NCBI GenBank assembly: GCA_902789445.1
Contig: CADAOB010000008.1
Location: 1-64,000 of the forward strand
Reading direction: 5' to 3'
DNA: 64,000 nucleotides
Source: an uncultured Bacteroidia bacterium
Lineage (GTDB): Bacteria > Bacteroidota > Bacteroidia > Bacteroidales > UBA932
In this document: in pieces, positions 63,625 to 64,000 of the stretch
How positions within the stretch are numbered: the first letter of the stretch is position 1
Layout of the letters: each line of letters starts with the position of its first letter
Notes under the pieces: generated by a model
Told to the model about the DNA's origin: nothing
The model's input: the letters and a program-made list of their open reading frames with translations, nothing else
The model's database searches: none
Made by a program: the position numbers and the translations under genes

Positions 63625-64000
63625 TTACAAAGATAATAAAAAATTGTTACCGTCGGCTACGATACGGCCCTCCATTTCCAGGGAAAGCAGCAATACGGTC
63701 GCTTCGCGGGCCGGGATTCCCATCCGCACGGAGAGGTCTTCCGGCGTGAGCGGGGCATGTTCCTGCAACAGTTGCAGGACCTGTTTCCGCTGGGGCGAAT
63801 CCTCCGGACGGTATGGGCTTTTCGGGGTCTGCCGCAGGGCGGGCAGCGGCCATCCCAAGGTGTCAGGGATCGTGTCCTCATCGGCGACAAGCACCGCTTC
63901 CTGTTTGGCTATCAGGCGGTTGCACCCCTCAAACGAAGCATCCGACAACCGGCCCGGCACGGCGAAGCAATCGCGGTTGTAGGAAGCGGCCAGTGACATC
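63625..64000 (-). CDS. dprA: DNA-processing protein DprA, C-terminal part (gene runs off the window)
   Basis: The visible 125 codons carry the end of the DprA Rossmann domain, ASYNRDCFAVPGRLSDASFEGCNRLIA, followed by a linker and a C-terminal winged-helix-like domain (PLTPEDLSVRMGIPAREATVLLLSLEMEGRIV). The full protein loads RecA onto incoming single-stranded DNA. The frame is open to the edge, so the 5' part is outside. The apparent ATG at 63997-63999 is internal. Confidence 0.9.
   Translation of the reverse strand, partial: MSLAASYNRDCFAVPGRLSDASFEGCNRLIAKQEAVLVADEDTIPDTLGWPLPALRQTPKSPYRPEDSPQRKQVLQLLQEHAPLTPEDLSVRMGIPAREATVLLLSLEMEGRIVADGNNFLLSL

Overview
The window is one contiguous piece of a GC-rich Bacteroidota (Bacteroidales-type) chromosome. 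Support comes from the promoter style (TAnnTTTG -7 boxes, sometimes with a TTTG box about 20 bases upstream), SusC/SusD proteins, many lipoproteins, BlaI-M56 pairs, DUF4369, DUF2461 and DUF6057-like proteins, and scarce Shine-Dalgarno sites. I cannot name the genus. I see no phage, transposase gene, CRISPR array or rRNA.

Layout. 1-1305: gene-free, repeat-packed DNA (73-bp hairpin tandem repeat, small palindromes, a dispersed 117-bp element, a G/A-rich tract), then a four-box MraZ operator and promoter. 1306-19044 (+): division and cell wall (dcw) cluster mraZ-rsmH-ftsL-ftsI-murE-mraY-murD-ftsW-murG-murC-ftsQ-ftsA-ftsZ, continuing into gltX-rpiB-truB; most joints overlap or are a few bases long. 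19247-32948: envelope and stress genes: an esterase, a secreted metallophosphatase, two BlaI-M56 sensor modules (the second M56 protein carries a TonB-type C-terminus), two thioredoxin-fold lipoproteins, a TPR protein, an outer-membrane barrel protein, a lipoprotein nitroreductase, a glutathione peroxidase and a DUF2461 protein. 32992-35967: a second barrel protein, paralogous to the first. 36043-36115: tRNA-Ala(CGC).

37109-52588: a LacI regulator (with gph) diverges from a polysaccharide-utilisation-like locus (+): SusC, SusD, a surface lipoprotein, a DUF4369 lipoprotein, then two tandem copies of a pair (polytopic DUF6057-like membrane protein plus TolB-like lipoprotein with a CxxCH haem-type motif), a GH18 lipoprotein and a sugar-isomerase (SIS) protein. 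Genes from 44908 to 51779 are joined by short overlaps. The likely substrate is a GlcNAc-containing glycan (inference from GH18 and SIS). The duplicated membrane/CxxCH pair is the least explained and most interesting part of the window.

52624-64000 (-): a BASS-family transporter preceded by a 129-bp segment with perfect 23-bp inverted repeats; a phosphatase-GHL10-asnS-udk-tonB run; an ExbB/small membrane protein/ExbD/ExbD operon that probably powers the TonB-dependent receptors; and dprA (partial)-tatD-ansA.

Three copies of one 115-120-bp palindromic element lie at 735-851, 19858-19976 and 31468-31584. One of them encodes the end of a gene.
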